A stretch of 64,000 nucleotides of DNA from NCBI GenBank assembly GCA_949130495.1, contig OX422211.1, positions 533,854,017 through 533,918,016 on the forward strand, in the 5' to 3' direction. The stretch's first letter is position 1, and each line of letters begins with the position of its first letter. A program made the position numbers and the translations under genes. The notes below the pieces were generated by a model. It saw nothing but the letters and a program-made list of their open reading frames with translations, was not told the DNA's origin and searched no databases. Shown here in pieces: positions 22,154 through 33,681 of this stretch. The stretch is from Sambucus nigra (lineage: Eukaryota; Streptophyta; Magnoliopsida; Dipsacales; Adoxaceae).

Positions 22154-22222
22154 CATACTCCATTGTTGTCTAGTTTTGAGATCACTCAACACACTCATTT
22201 TATGATACCATTTATCATATCA

Positions 22223-22404
22223 TCAAGGGGTATAGAGATAGTTAAACCATGAGTAAAACAAAATAAAACCAACCCAAAATCGTTGGGGAAAAGTAACCTG
22301 TTGTGCACACAATTAAAGTGGAACTCATATATGTGTAGCAATAATCGCGACTCTCAATCATCTGAGACCAGTAAGCCAAGTAGAAAATTCTGTGGGATAA
22401 CACT
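22223..22404. other. Unassigned junction between Tat LTR and element G
   Basis: About 180 bp that match neither the Tat LTR nor the right LTR of G. It probably replaces the missing U5 end of the left G LTR. Confidence 0.5.
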
Positions 22405-24352
22405 GTAGTATATTCCCTAGTTAATACTGATGTTTATAGTAAAACAATAGTACAAGGGTAACTGAATCAATATGAAGCATGATACAAGTTATTAGGTGGG
22501 AAGGGTTAAAATTGATCCTTTAGTTAAGTTAAAATATTAGTGATAAATTCAAATACTAATGATGGTTAACAAAATATGTAGTATGGTAGTATAATAATAT
22601 GCACACACTAAGAGTAAATAACATCTATCACATAGTGATATCAATAGCAGTATGCCAAATATGCAAAGAATACTATTGAAAAGGTAGGAAAATCATACTT
22701 GCTTGATATTCGGTTGGTTTCATATCACACTAGGATACTAGGAAGAGTTGGGGCTTAATTTTCAGTATACAATGTATGGGTATGTAAGTATTCGGGGTTT
22801 TAGTCGATCAGTTTTGTACTAAAACTAGACAAAGTTTGGGGATCAAATTCATATGGTTGAAAAGTTTAGAGGGGTCAATTTATAAATTTGGAAAAATATT
22901 CTTAAGTTAAAACCTTTGATTTGCATAACTTAAGCTAGGAATATCCAAACATGGCCTTACCTTATATCATTTGACCAGAAAAATTTAATATAAATTTTGG
23001 AAAAAAAATTAGAAATTCCTAATTGGCCATGCACCATCACACGCGTGGTCAAAGTTCCTGGTAAAATTTTCCATCTTCATCCTCTCGATTTGACTTTTTA
23101 GGTTTTCTATTTTGAACCTTGATTTTATCCTTCGTTATTATACCATTTGAGATAATTCCTTAACCAACCTAACCTATTTTCCATGAGGAATACGAATATT
23201 ATGTTTTGTGGATATATATTCAGTATAACTCATGTTTCAAAACTGTGTATTTCTCTGAAATTTTTACCTTATCTTTTCAGGTTTCTAGAATATGGCAAGG
23301 TTTTTTATGAACTTGGGTTGGTTTCTGCTAGATATAAGAGTAGTTTGGTTTTAGTTTCAAAGATTAAGAAGGATTATACATGAAGAATTTTGAATTTTTA
23401 GTTTTTGAGTTCAAAATACACTTTTGATCGATTTGAGCTCTACATGAACATTCATGGTTTTTAACAATTACGCTAGAGATCCTTAGGTTATAATGAAGTT
23501 ATAGGTAGATTTAAATAAAATTTTAAGGCATTATATCAAGATTCACCATTAAAGCTAAAGCTTTAATAGTGTTTCTACCTGTTTTTGCTATCCTAGGCTA
23601 TTCTACACGTAAAAGATTGCATATTATAATTCTTCTAACTATATTAGCTACACAGATTACTAATGGAATTGAAAGAACTATAAATGATGTATAAACATAC
23701 AAGGTACCTAATTTGGGAGAATTTTTTAGTTTTTGAATGGGCTGTAAGGTGTGTCTTTACTGTTGGGTTTGTGGAAAATTTATACTACTTCTTTAGGAGA
23801 ATTGATTGGCGCCTTTGGGTTGTGGATTTGAATCAGTTAATGTGTAATTTTTCTCATCGGTAAGTGTAGTGCACATGGTTACATGGTGTGCTCATGTGGT
23901 TTTTAACCTATAATGTTGAGGTGTAGCACTATGTGGATAAGGATTGAACTATAAATCAAGGAGTTTTCAAGTTTAGTCTTTAATTGTTTGTATAATTACT
24001 TGTATAGCCTTAAAAGTATACTTTTTTAAAGTATAGGGGTATTTTGATAATTTCAAAACATTTCTAGGGTTAAAATTATAATTTTACGGTAATTAAGGTC
24101 TAAAGGATTAATTTGATGTAAAGTTGGGGTTTAGGGGTGGGTTCACTATACCTCAAGTTATCTTACTTTGAATCTTTCAGAGGCTATTTTGTAATTTAAT
24201 AAAACTTCAAGGGGTCTAAGTTAATGTAACAAAAATGTAGGTTTCTAGGTGTAGATTGCTTCTTCTTAGAAGATTTTTGATTTTACACATATTATAAGGG
24301 TTTGAATTATGGCCGTACGTAAATTAGGTTTAAAAAATTACCGGTTCTTACT
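22405..24352 (-). mobile_element. Element G 3' LTR, truncated
   Basis: Aligns with 42795-44732 from the shared segment TATTCCCTAGTTAATACTGA onward to the end ...CCGGTTCTTACTG. On the minus strand the LTR begins near 24352 as CAGTAAGAACCGG, a decayed form of the TGTAAGACCCGG start of Tekay/Del-type LTRs. It lacks the last 500 bp or so (the side next to the Tat LTR) that the right copy has. The two copies differ by many substitutions and small indels, so G is old. Confidence 0.8.
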
Positions 24353-24399
24353 GTCTACCTATCTAGAAAAAAAATCGTCCTTGAATTATACCTTGAAAT

Positions 24400-25993
24400 A
24401 AATCGGGGTATTAATTTTTCATTGCCTTTTCTGATTCCCATGTAGCTTCTTACTGATTCTAATGCTCCCAAAGTACTTTGACTGGGGGAATTTCCTTACT
24501 TCTGCGATACTTCACTCGACGATTTAGAATTTGTGTAGGACGTACTTCAAATTCATAGTTGGGTTCGACTGAAACATTTTTCCATGTTACAGTATGGGAT
24601 GGATATTTATACTGACGTAACTGTGACACATGGAATACATTATGGATATAAGATAATTCCACGGGTAGTTCTAATTGATAATCTACGGAGCTGATTCATT
24701 TACAAATTTTGAAAGGTCCAATATATCTGGGGGCTAATTTTCCCCTCTTTTTGAAGAATAAAATTCCTTTCCGGACAGACACTTTCAGATTCACTTGATC
24801 ATTCACTTAAATTATAAGGGTGTCCGGCATTGGTCTGCATAACTTTTCTGTCGATCTTGGGTCATCTTTAACTTCTCTCGAATCTATCGTATTACTTCAA
24901 TTTCTTCTTGGATTATCATTGGACCAAATTGTTTACTATCTCGTGACTCTATCCAACATGCAGGTGATCTATAGGTTCTTCTGTATAAAGCTACAAATAA
25001 TGCATCTTTAATATTATCCTGCTAACTATTGTTATATGAAAATTCGATAAGACGTAAATATACATTCCAGTTGTTAAACATATCTAATGTACAAACACTT
25101 AACATATCTTCTAAGGTTTGAATTATACGTTCAGATTGTCCATCCATTTAAGGGTGGAATGTGTTACTTAAATGACGTTTAGTACCCATTGCAGTTTACA
25201 ATGCTCGCCAAAATTTTCCTTTAAAAAGAGAATATCTCTCCGACACAGTGGATAACAGAATTCTATATAGTCGAATAATTTCTTGAATATAAAGCTTGAT
25301 AAGTTTTTGGAATGAATCAGTGGTCTCTAAAGAGAGAAAAAGGGAAGATTTGGTGAGTTGATAGACTATTACCCAAATTGAATTATATCCTTGGGACATA
25401 TGAGTTAGTCCACTAACAAAATCCAGGGTAATATGATCCCGTTTCCATTCATCAATAGGTTAGGATTGAATAAGTTCATCAGGGAGTCGGTGTTCTATTT
25501 TTACTTATCGAAAAGAAAGAAATTTCCTTACAAAATTCTCGATATCATTTCTCATGTTTAGCCACCAATATTTCTTCTTCAAAGCATGGTAAATTTATGA
25601 GCTTTCGGGATGTATCATAACTTTCAAAGGATGAGATTCTTGTTATACTTCTGCACAAAGAGATGTGTCATCAGGTTCATACAATCTATTTCTAAATCAT
25701 AGTCCTGTTTCTTTATCGTAGGAAAAATCTATATTTTTGTTCAAAAAGTTTTGTACAAAAGAATCTTGAGTTTGTTAAACTAAGTTTTTCTCTCTTAATT
25801 CAGGATAAGAGATAATGTTAAACAGTTTCGCACAAGGGATAAGTAACTGTAGATCATATTGTTCTATGGTAGCAGCAATATCGTAGGAAATTAGGGTATG
25901 AAGTCCTCCTACTGGATTTTTACTTAAAGTGTGTGATGCAAGGGAAATCAAGTGTTCATGTAGGGACACTATCATTGATTTCGGCTCCCACTC
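24400..25993 (-). pseudogene. Element G integrase with chromodomain-like C-terminus
   Basis: From the C-terminal end, 24459-24662 reads N-V-F-H-V-S-Q-L-R-Q-Y followed by I-L-N-R-R-V-K-Y-R-R-S-K-E-I-P-P-V-K-V-L-W, the chromodomain-like tail of chromovirus integrases (Tekay/Del type), thought to guide insertion into chromatin. The catalytic core is at 25196-25399 (W-V-I-V-Y-Q-L-T-K-S, V-S-E-R-Y-S-L-F); both Asp positions of the usual V-D-R-L-T-K and S-D-R-D motifs are changed. The zinc-binding region lies around 25400-25700. The RNase H-integrase linker is the open run 25775-26002, cut by insertion X. Multiple stops. Confidence 0.82.
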
Positions 25994-27475
25994 TACATGC
26001 AAAAACCTAAGCTAAACTACACTTGACAAGCAAGCACAACGGTAAGTCGGGTATCGTAAGAAATCCATAGGGAGTGATTGTATTTTAAATTTTAATTGCT
26101 TTAATTACTTCTGGAATAAAAGTGTAAAATAAATAAAATAAAAGGTGATGGTTGGCAATGGTGACAAAAGAAAAGAATAAGTTACGCTACACAAATGTAG
26201 AGCGAGGATCGGGATCACATTCCACCACACAGATAGAAACAACTACTAATTAGAGTTAAGGCTCGAGAGAAATTTAATCGAGCATAATCAATTAAGCATA
26301 AACATCACACAATAAGGAATTTAATCCAAAGTTGCTATATTAAACATATAACTGAAAATGGTCACACGCGGATTAAATTTGGATTATCGCTATAAACACT
26401 AAAGTTGCGTGACAAATAAATTTAAACGCAAAACAATCCAACTTTAATACACATAGTTTCAATTAAATGTAATTTTACACGAAGCCTTATTTTCGGAGCT
26501 CGAGGCCCATTAATGGTAGAACACAACCCCGACCCTATTTATCTAAGGGCACAACATGGAAATAAACTAAATTACACTAATTAAACAAATTAAAGTAATA
26601 ATTAAATGACAACAACTAATTAAAAAAGCATGAAATTAAACTACAAAGTAATAAATGAAGGAAAAACAACTATATTAATGGAGAGGATTATGAATAGTAC
26701 AACTTACAAACCCAACTGGATGTCACACCAAATGGGGAAGAAGAAGAGCTCTTAAAACTCTAACCCTAAACTAAACTAAAATGAATATATCTCTCAAATG
26801 AGAGAAAAAGAGTATTTATACAATCCCATAAAATGGAAAATTTGTAAATAAAAAGAATAAAATCTGCAGGCCCGAATCGATTCGGGCCAAATCCGAATCG
26901 ATTCGGATGGGAGATATTTCGAAGCTGCATAAGGGCCGAATCGATTCAGGGTAAATCCGAATTGATTCGCAAAGGGGGCGAATCAATTCCTCTAAATCCA
27001 AATCAATTCAGAATAGAAGATCTAGCACACTGTTTCCACCCGAATCGATTTGGGCTAAATTCGAATCGATTCGGACCTACAGGTCTTGAACACTTCCCCT
27101 GTTTTGGGTTGTTGTAATTCCCTTCCGCTAAAAAGGCCATAACTTCTTCGTTCGGACTCAGAATCTCACACTGTTTATGGCCACACGAAGCTTGTTCAGA
27201 GGGATACAACTTCCGTGAAGACATTAGGCCAGTTGCCTAAATTGTAAAATGACTAAATTGCCCTTGCACATTCGATTGTGTATGGAACTTCGTCGGAATG
27301 CGTCCAAATTTCATACTAAGCATCTCAATACCTACAAAAGCTCAATTAACCCCTACAGAACATGTTAACATAGAAATCCGAGGTTGTCTAGCTAACGAGC
27401 ATAAATATAGGGATTAAGATACTCGAGGGGGCTAATAACGCGTAGGTTAACAGGTGAAATACACAATATTTATGT
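25994..27475. mobile_element. Insertion X, unclassified (about 1.5 kb)
   Basis: This block interrupts element G exactly at the conserved end of RNase H: the frame reads N-Y-H-P-S-K-G-D-V-V-D-D-A up to about 27480 and resumes at about 25993. Flanks CACTC (25989-25993) and CATTC (27476-27480) may be a TSD with one mismatch, so the ends are approximate. Non-coding, with GGTAAGTCGGGTATCG near the left end and eight copies of a CGAATCGATTCG palindrome at 26873-27080. No primer-binding site, polyprotein or clear terminal repeat. A solo LTR or a non-autonomous element are the main options. Confidence 0.6.
26873..27080. repeat. Eight GAATCGATTC palindromes in four pairs (X)
   Basis: Copies of (C)CGAATCGATTCGG and near variants (GAATTGATTC, GAATCAATTC). 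They form four pairs, each pair separated by a short spacer ending AAAT(C/T)C. Confidence 0.9.
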
Positions 27476-28480
27476 CATTCAGCGTCATCTACTACATCAC
27501 CTTTACTTGGATGGTAATTGAGTTTAAATCGATAATCTTCCCAAAATTCTATCCAATGTCATTGTCTTAAATTTAACTCCTTTTGGGTAAATATGTATTT
27601 CAAACTTTTATTATCCAAAAAGACTTGACAATTTACACCATAAAAGGTAACACCGCCAAATTTCTAATAAAAAAACCACGACTCCTAGTTCTAGATCACA
27701 AACAGGATAGTTACGTTCTTGAGTCTTGAGTTATCGTGACCCATATTGTATCACTTCCTCATTTTGCATTAACACACTTCCTCATTTTCTCTTTTTTTCA
27801 TATAACCGATGGTTTCTAAGAGTACTTAAGGCTACTTTCAAATATTGCGCATGTTCAATCGGATTATGAGAATATTGTCAATAAAAATGATAACAAACTG
27901 GTCAATAAAATGTCTAAAAATTATGTGCATTAGATCCATAAAGGCTGATCGTGCATTTTTCAAACCAAATGACATTAAGATAAATTTGAATGTCTGTAAC
28001 GAGTTCAAAAAGAAGTTTTCAAAACTTCTTCCTCTCTAACGTCTAATTGAAGATAACTAGATCATAAGTCTATTTTAGAAAATACCCTTGGTCGAAGTTG
28101 ATCGAAAAGATCTCCTATTCGGTGTAAAGGATACTTATTCTTAATAGTTACTGAGTTCAGCTTACAATAATCTATACATAGTCTAAAACTTCTATCATTA
28201 TTCTTAACAAATAATACCGGAGCTCACCAAGTTGATGAACTTAGTCGAATAAAACCTTTTTCTAAAATATCATCTAATTGGGTACGGAGTTCTCGATGTT
28301 CTAAAGGATCCATTCGATATGGAGGTATTGAAATATGAAGTGTATCGGGACAAATATTGACACTGAACTCAATTTCTCTAGAAGGGGTAATCCTAGTAAA
28401 TCCTCAAGAAAAATGCCTTTAAATTGTTCTGATAGATTTGGAATTAAAGAACAAATCCAAATCTGGAAATTCAAAGGTTC
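27476..28480 (-). pseudogene. Element G RNase H end and reverse transcriptase
   Basis: The RNase H end motif (R-W-I-E-F-W-E-D-Y-R-F-K-L-N-Y-H-P-S-K-G) reads at about 27490-27560. RT follows toward higher coordinates. Its catalytic box at about 27870-27885 reads F-I-D-N-I where F-I-D-D-I is expected, a loss of one metal-binding Asp. The fingers and the N-terminal linker reach about 28450. Frame breaks throughout. Confidence 0.75.
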
Positions 28481-28489
28481 CGATGGACC

Positions 28490-28860
28490 TGATCCTTAAA
28501 ACATAAAAGAACAATTATCTTCATTTAGAAAATGAAATTTATTAGCTTGACAATTGATATAATCGTGATGTCTTGATAGAACATCCATTCTTAGACCAAG
28601 TTGAATATTATAATTTCTATAATCTTGCATTGGTGTATTGATTTCATATATCGGTAACTCAATATCCAATGGAGCAGTTAAAGATGTTGGTGATAATTGT
28701 ACTAATTTAGCTAGTCTAAGGCTAATAAAAGAATGCGTGGATCTTGTATTAAATAAAATATGTGTAGGAAAATGTTGAAAAATAATTATACCTTCTATCA
28801 CATCATGTGTATTTCTCATAGGCAGTATAGCATAATTCATCCCATGACTCGGAATTGTCT
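28490..28860 (-). pseudogene. Element G protease
   Basis: The open run 28496-28840 (114 residues) shows H-I-L-F-N-T-R-S-T-H-S-F-I-S where the retropepsin motif L-F-D-S/T-G-A-S-H-S-F-I-S is expected, so the catalytic Asp has become Asn and the Gly has become Arg. Later come L-D-I-E-L-P-I-Y and R-M-D-V-L-S-R-H-H-D-Y, matching the usual I-L-G-M-D-W-L-x-x-H/Y region in decayed form. Inactive. Confidence 0.78.
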
Positions 28861-29101
28861 TAACTCCCTATGTAGACTTTGGCTTGGAGTGATTCTGGAT
28901 AGGAAAGAATTTTGGATATTATGAGTGTTTATTTGGCTTCCAATGGATAAAGCTGACTTTAACTTAGTACATTGGGGCCGAATATGTCCTACTTCATGAC
29001 ACCCGTGACAACAAATTTCTGAGTGTGTTGTATTATGACGAATCTAGGAATAAGCTGGTCCACTCGAGTTTGCGTACGTATAAGGTATCGAATGAGATGG
29101 A
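28861..29101 (-). pseudogene. Element G gag, C-terminal part with zinc knuckle
   Basis: At about 28975-29020 the minus strand reads C-C-H-G-C-H-E-V-G-H-I-R-P-Q, a CCHC knuckle of the nucleocapsid with the spacing of plant gypsy gags. Its right edge carries the ATGGA duplication of insertion F; gag continues at 36871. Confidence 0.75.
29097..29101. other. Target-site duplication ATGGA (left) of element F
   Basis: Identical to 36866-36870. Confidence 0.92.
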
Positions 29102-32100
29102 TGTAATACCCCGAAATTTTAATGACTTTTAAAATGGGTTATATTTTAAATTAATGGATTAATTGGATCTTATTATAAATTAATTCATTTGGGTTTTATC
29201 CGAATTGTGGATATTAAAAAGGATGATTCTGAATATTACTTAAAGATATTTCAAAAATATATGAATGTGATGTCATTGATATGACGGTATGATATAAATT
29301 CGGTAATTTGAATTTTTAGTCAGACGCGGTATGGGACGTGTCGGGACTAATTTATTAAACTAAAAAGGAAATTTATTTTCTATCGACCTTATAGTCATTT
29401 TGACTGCGTCGTTGCGTCCGGAAGGTTCGAAATAGTCAGAAAAGTCTATTTGGATGTTAATTTTGAGTCTCGGGTCATTTGGAAATGAAAAGACAACCCA
29501 AAAGGGCATTTTGGTTATTTTTACAAGGGGGATGAATAGTGATTTCGGGTTTTGTCTTATTATAAGTATTTGGAGATTAGTGTATGTAGGTTCATTTCAT
29601 CTCTTCTACACAAAATTGAAAAGTCATCTTCTTAGAGAGAGTGGAAGGTTGCTTGGAAAGAAAAAGAAGTTTGCTTGGGAAGGAGGAGAACCAAATGTCA
29701 AAGGTCACCACCACCATCACCACCTGTGTTATTCAACTCCAAAGGATCAGATCTTCATTAGAGTCAAGTGTTTGATATTTGCAATTTAAGTTCGTATATT
29801 GTCCATGTTAGGATAGTTATAAAAAGAGATGATTTTCATGCTTGGAAGATGAAAGGATATAGTTGTTAATGGATTTTTGGAATCTAAAAATATATAGGAA
29901 TTAAACTCATGTTATAGGTAGTTAGTAATCCAATAAATATTCATCAATCTGTGGAAGAAATTCTGAAAATAATTTAGTGTTCTTGAAGATAATATGTTGA
30001 TAATTTTCTGGAAAAAGAGGCAAAAACGAGTGGAATGAGAAGAGCCAATTTGGAATGTTTAGATCTTCTTTTTTAGTGCATTCGGATGAGATTTAAGAAA
30101 AACTCAAAACACATACCTGACACAATTTGTCGTGTAGAATCCAAATCTGAAGTCAGATTGATGATTTGAATAATTTTTGGATCTGATTTTTCTGAGTATT
30201 TAAAATATGAGAATTCATGATGTTGTTTCTTTTTAATGTTGGTTCTTATCCCAAAACTTTTGTAGATCTTCGGTGATTATTAATTGGATATTATGGGACT
30301 TAGAGAAGATTTAAGCCCTAGTTAAGATTTGAATTAATTTGATTGGGATTCAATTGATTAGAATTATGATAATTAAAGTTAAAGAGATTTCGATTGCTAG
30401 ATTCATGTGTTGGATTCTAATCTGTTTGTATGAGGATTAAGGATAGTTCAAGTAGGGGAGATTTAATATAACATCTGGGTAGCCTTAGGGTTACAATTTA
30501 AATATCAAGGACTGAGTTTAAGCTCATTACTGATTTCGCAAGGGCTGAGTGTAGTACAAGAGCGTAGTGGTATGGCTCCTGGATAGAGATGGGAGTGTAG
30601 AACACATTTGGTTGAAAGAGGGGATGAGGTTATTCCGATCGCATATTTGAAGTTGACGAACCTCCTCGATCGACAAAGTTAAGTAGTCGTGTATTGGAGT
30701 TATTCCTTGTTTGGATTTCGCTTTGCGAGACGCTCCACTTATGAACCTTAACGACGTCGGGAGTGGAGAGATGTTATAGGATGCGAGGATAATTAAATTA
30801 TGAAGTAAAGATATGACATTTTAATACGTGGGATTTAAAGAGATATAATGCTACGTACGGGAATAATCTAAGGTTAATGTGAGTACCTTGTTGTTAGTAT
30901 ACTATAGGTATGATAATACCTATTTGATTGATTAATGATTTATGTGTATGACATACCTAGCTTACTTGCTATCGGTGGGAGGTTTGTGCGTGAGGGCAAT
31001 CATATCCTGATGAATCCATGGGATCTTTGATTTGTCGCTCGAGAACATAGGTCTATGAAAGACTTATCGGGGAGTTGATAAGTCCGCTGACTATGGGTAC
31101 GTAGGTATGTGCGTGACCCATGGGTATGAGAACTATGTTCGCCTCCAATGATTGTGTTGTTGTTTGTGGTTCGAGGAATCTTAACGAGCCTTTAGTCCCT
31201 TTTCGGTGACCAGCGATATTGGGACATGATAGCAGAGTAATGCATTGCACCGCAGCTGTGACTCGGGGTGCGGTATTATATATGAATATATATATATAAT
31301 GGATGAAATGAACGAATGGATATTTATTATGGTTAAATCTATCTACGGTGATAATTGTGGATAACGGTGAATAGAGAAAGATAATGGAATTAAGTTAATG
31401 AATGTTTATTCTTAAAGAATTAAAAGGCTTAATTCATATTAATGAGAAATGATTCATATTAATGAGAAACTAATCATATAAAGGAGAAATGTAAATGAAT
31501 AATAATGTGACGTATGGTATGGGACATACGGGGATTATGATATGGGAATGGAATTATAATATGGAGACTAGAAAAGAGGAACCATTAACTAGGAGGTTAA
31601 TAGGAAACGTTAAGTGTGCACTCTAGTTAAGAGGTGAGAATAGCAAGTGAGAGTTGGATCTAACATGTACATAATAAATGCTTTATTGCACTTGTTAAAT
31701 ACTTGTTGTTTTAAAAATCATTTACACATTCGGGCTCTGACCCGTTTCCTTGCATATTTTCTTTTCTATTGTATCTTCTATATCAGGTGTCCAGCAACAG
31801 GGACGCCAACCTTAGCGGATTACGACGAGCTATGGAGTATTTCTTAGACGCTTATCTTCATTTGATTCACAGTATTCTTAGTTAGGGCATGCCGCCCAAA
31901 GGATTCAGTTATCTCTTTTCTATCGGGTTTAAATACTATTGTATTCGGGTTTTTTTAATACATTTAATATTGTTGTGATTACTGTAATGGATTAATATTA
32001 TTTGGGAATGTTTATTCCAATTGCATTTAAATTCTTTTGTGTTATCTACTTGGTTATCAGTGTTGTAGAATAAAATGTGTTGTGTTATTCTTAAACTGGA

Positions 32101-32270
32101 AATGGATTTTGTTAAATTAAAATTTGGAAAGTTTTTAACACCAGCTTAATTGGGTATTGGGTGAGTTGTAAATGTTTTCGACAGTGATGCTAAGAATGAG
32201 CTAACTGTATATTCTATTTTAATTTGGTATGGGACTGGCCACCCGGTATTTAATTAGGCGGGGTGTTACT
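29102..32270 (+). mobile_element. Element F 5' LTR (3.17 kb)
   Basis: Begins TGTAATACCCCG, ends GGGGTGTTACT (last base T instead of A). Contains the GGTTCGAAATAGTCAGAAAAG-type block (about 29420-29440), a TTTGGATTTCGC block at 30704-30740, a nested inverted-repeat structure at 31043-31140 and an AT-rich second half. A 111-residue open frame at 29454-29789 with a six-His run recurs in the 3' LTR; I see no protein family in it. Confidence 0.9.
31043..31140. repeat. Nested inverted repeats (multi-branch fold) in F 5' LTR
   Basis: Outer arms GAACATAG (31043-31050) and CTATGTTC (31133-31140) enclose two inner hairpins: GACTTATC/GATAAGTC (31061-31068, 31077-31084) and ATGGGT/ACCCAT (31093-31098, 31116-31121). 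All arms are perfect. The 3' LTR repeats them at 35625-35722. Confidence 0.88.
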
Positions 32271-33681
32271 GGTGGTATCAGAGCATCAGGTTCTAGTGTC
32301 CTTTAGGGTCTGTACGGCTTACTGTGTTTTCAGCTTAGCGTTCTTTGATGTAGAGCCCTATGTTTAGGATTGTTTATTTCTTTGGTAAGATTCCGTATAT
32401 ATTAGTGAATCTTATTTACGTTCGGGGGTGATCGAACAAAGAAGTATGGCAGATGAGGGCCATTGAATGGATAGCGGAGATCGTACTTAGGAGGTTATGA
32501 AGTATGTTCTAGTATGATGATCGTAGTCGAGGTCACCCCTATTATGGAAAATTGAGGAGAGACATCAGTAGAAGTTCTTGAAATGCGGGAATTGTGTGTG
32601 TTACCTAACGAAGGCAATATATTCAAAGGATTGGGCATATAGTGGAGTGTGGTTAACTAGAACTGGAAAATTTGGGTAAAATTTTTCTTGACTCATCGGA
32701 GCAAAGTTATAATATTGGGATTCAACAACCGTCACCTGCAAATGAGGGTATGTTTCCTATCTAAGGAATTATGAGGCGTATTGATTTTTGTAGCAATTAA
32801 TATTGTGTGGGCAAAAAGGGTTGCTAAACTTAGCCTATAGCATCGTTATTTACGTAGACTCACTGAGGGGTGTGGGACACCTATATATTACATGTTATCA
32901 TGTGGGTTTGATTTTTATCATGGGATTACTTACTTTGGGCATGTCCGAGCATGATGTGACTATCGGCATGCATTGACTCGTGGTATACGAGAGCGTATGT
33001 ACTACTATTAACCAGCATCTTGTCTTCTAGAGAAGTGTAGATGAGTAGACTCTATTTGAAATCATTAAAACCTAAATTTTTCTTAAATCGATAAACCTGA
33101 TATGTTTTTTTTGATAAACCAATTTTTTTATATAATTGACTAAGGACCTTAGGATTTTCGATGACCGACTACTTTAGGAAGTAGTGTATCGGGGTGGTTC
33201 CTTGTTTGGATTTCGCTTGCGAGACACCCCACGCATGAAACTAATAATCGTTGGGAGTCGAAATAAGTTAGGTCTTTGGGATATGAGTTTATAACCTTTG
33301 CAAAAATGTTAATATTGAAAGCGGTACGAGAGGGTGTATGGGTGCCCTGGATGATTGGATTGTAGTAGTTTTCATAATTGGGAAAAAAATAGTAAGTAGT
33401 TGGAACTTCAGAATTTATTTGTTCAATATGTGAGGCTCATTTTCCCCAAAATTAGTCCCGAGGACGGTATAGGGAAGGTTGGGTAAAGTTTATATTCGAT
33501 TCAGTTGGAACTATATGGTGAGGCTTGGCGTATAACATCGATAGGGATTTTCGTTAATGTACTGTATGGGCGGTACGTCTTAGATTTCTTGCGATGTGAG
33601 ATTTATACTCGGAGTTGACCTTACCGGTATGATTTATATTCCTGAATTTTGGGACGAAATTCTGTTATAAGGGGGGAAGTA
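32271..33681 (+). mobile_element. Element F internal region, non-coding
   Basis: Primer-binding site TGGTATCAGAGC at 32273-32284, then about 1.35 kb without a recognisable domain, then TTTTGGGACGAAATTCTGTT and a purine tract AAGGGGGGAAGTA at 33669-33681. At 33197-33240 it carries a copy of the TTTGGATTTCGC...GCGAGAC block that also lies in both F LTRs and twice in solo LTR E, so part of the internal region may be LTR-derived. Confidence 0.85.

Larger units (their letters stand above)
6472..22222 (+). mobile_element. Tat-lineage Ty3/gypsy element, decayed (interrupted by B)
   Basis: Plus-strand gypsy element with gag, protease, RT, RNase H, a second RNase H, integrase, a long spacer with an antisense ORF, and a 3' LTR. 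The second (archaeal-type) RNase H, the 'D-F-T-Y-L-N-K-A-C-P-K-D' RT motif and the antisense coiled-coil ORF are hallmarks of the plant Tat/Ogre/Retand group. Its gag is split by element B (6622-11976, flanked by CAATG duplications) and its left part is cut off at 6471 by element A. All coding regions carry stops or frameshifts. Confidence 0.85.
21333..22222 (+). mobile_element. Tat element 3' LTR (about 890 bp)
   Basis: Starts TGATATG at 21333 and probably ends CATATCA at 22216-22222, a perfect 7-bp terminal inverted repeat. TATAAATA is at 21895-21902. About 150 bp downstream lies a GTAAGCC...GGCTGAACCACTTA segment typical of the U5 side of Tat LTRs. A (TA)n run at 22107-22149 sits in U5. 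The 5' LTR is outside the window, so the boundaries rest on the terminal repeat and context only. Confidence 0.65.

Noticed and set aside
22025..22252. Open frames of Ile-Tyr repeats across (TA)n tracts (also near 37855-38101 and 51804-52058).
   Set aside because: Translation of a microsatellite; no gene.
29454..29789. 111-residue open frame with a six-His run, present in both F LTRs (also 34034-34369).
   Set aside because: The two LTRs come from one template, so sharing does not show selection. There is no domain and no coding context, and it lies in LTR DNA. The CAC/CAT run is a simple repeat.
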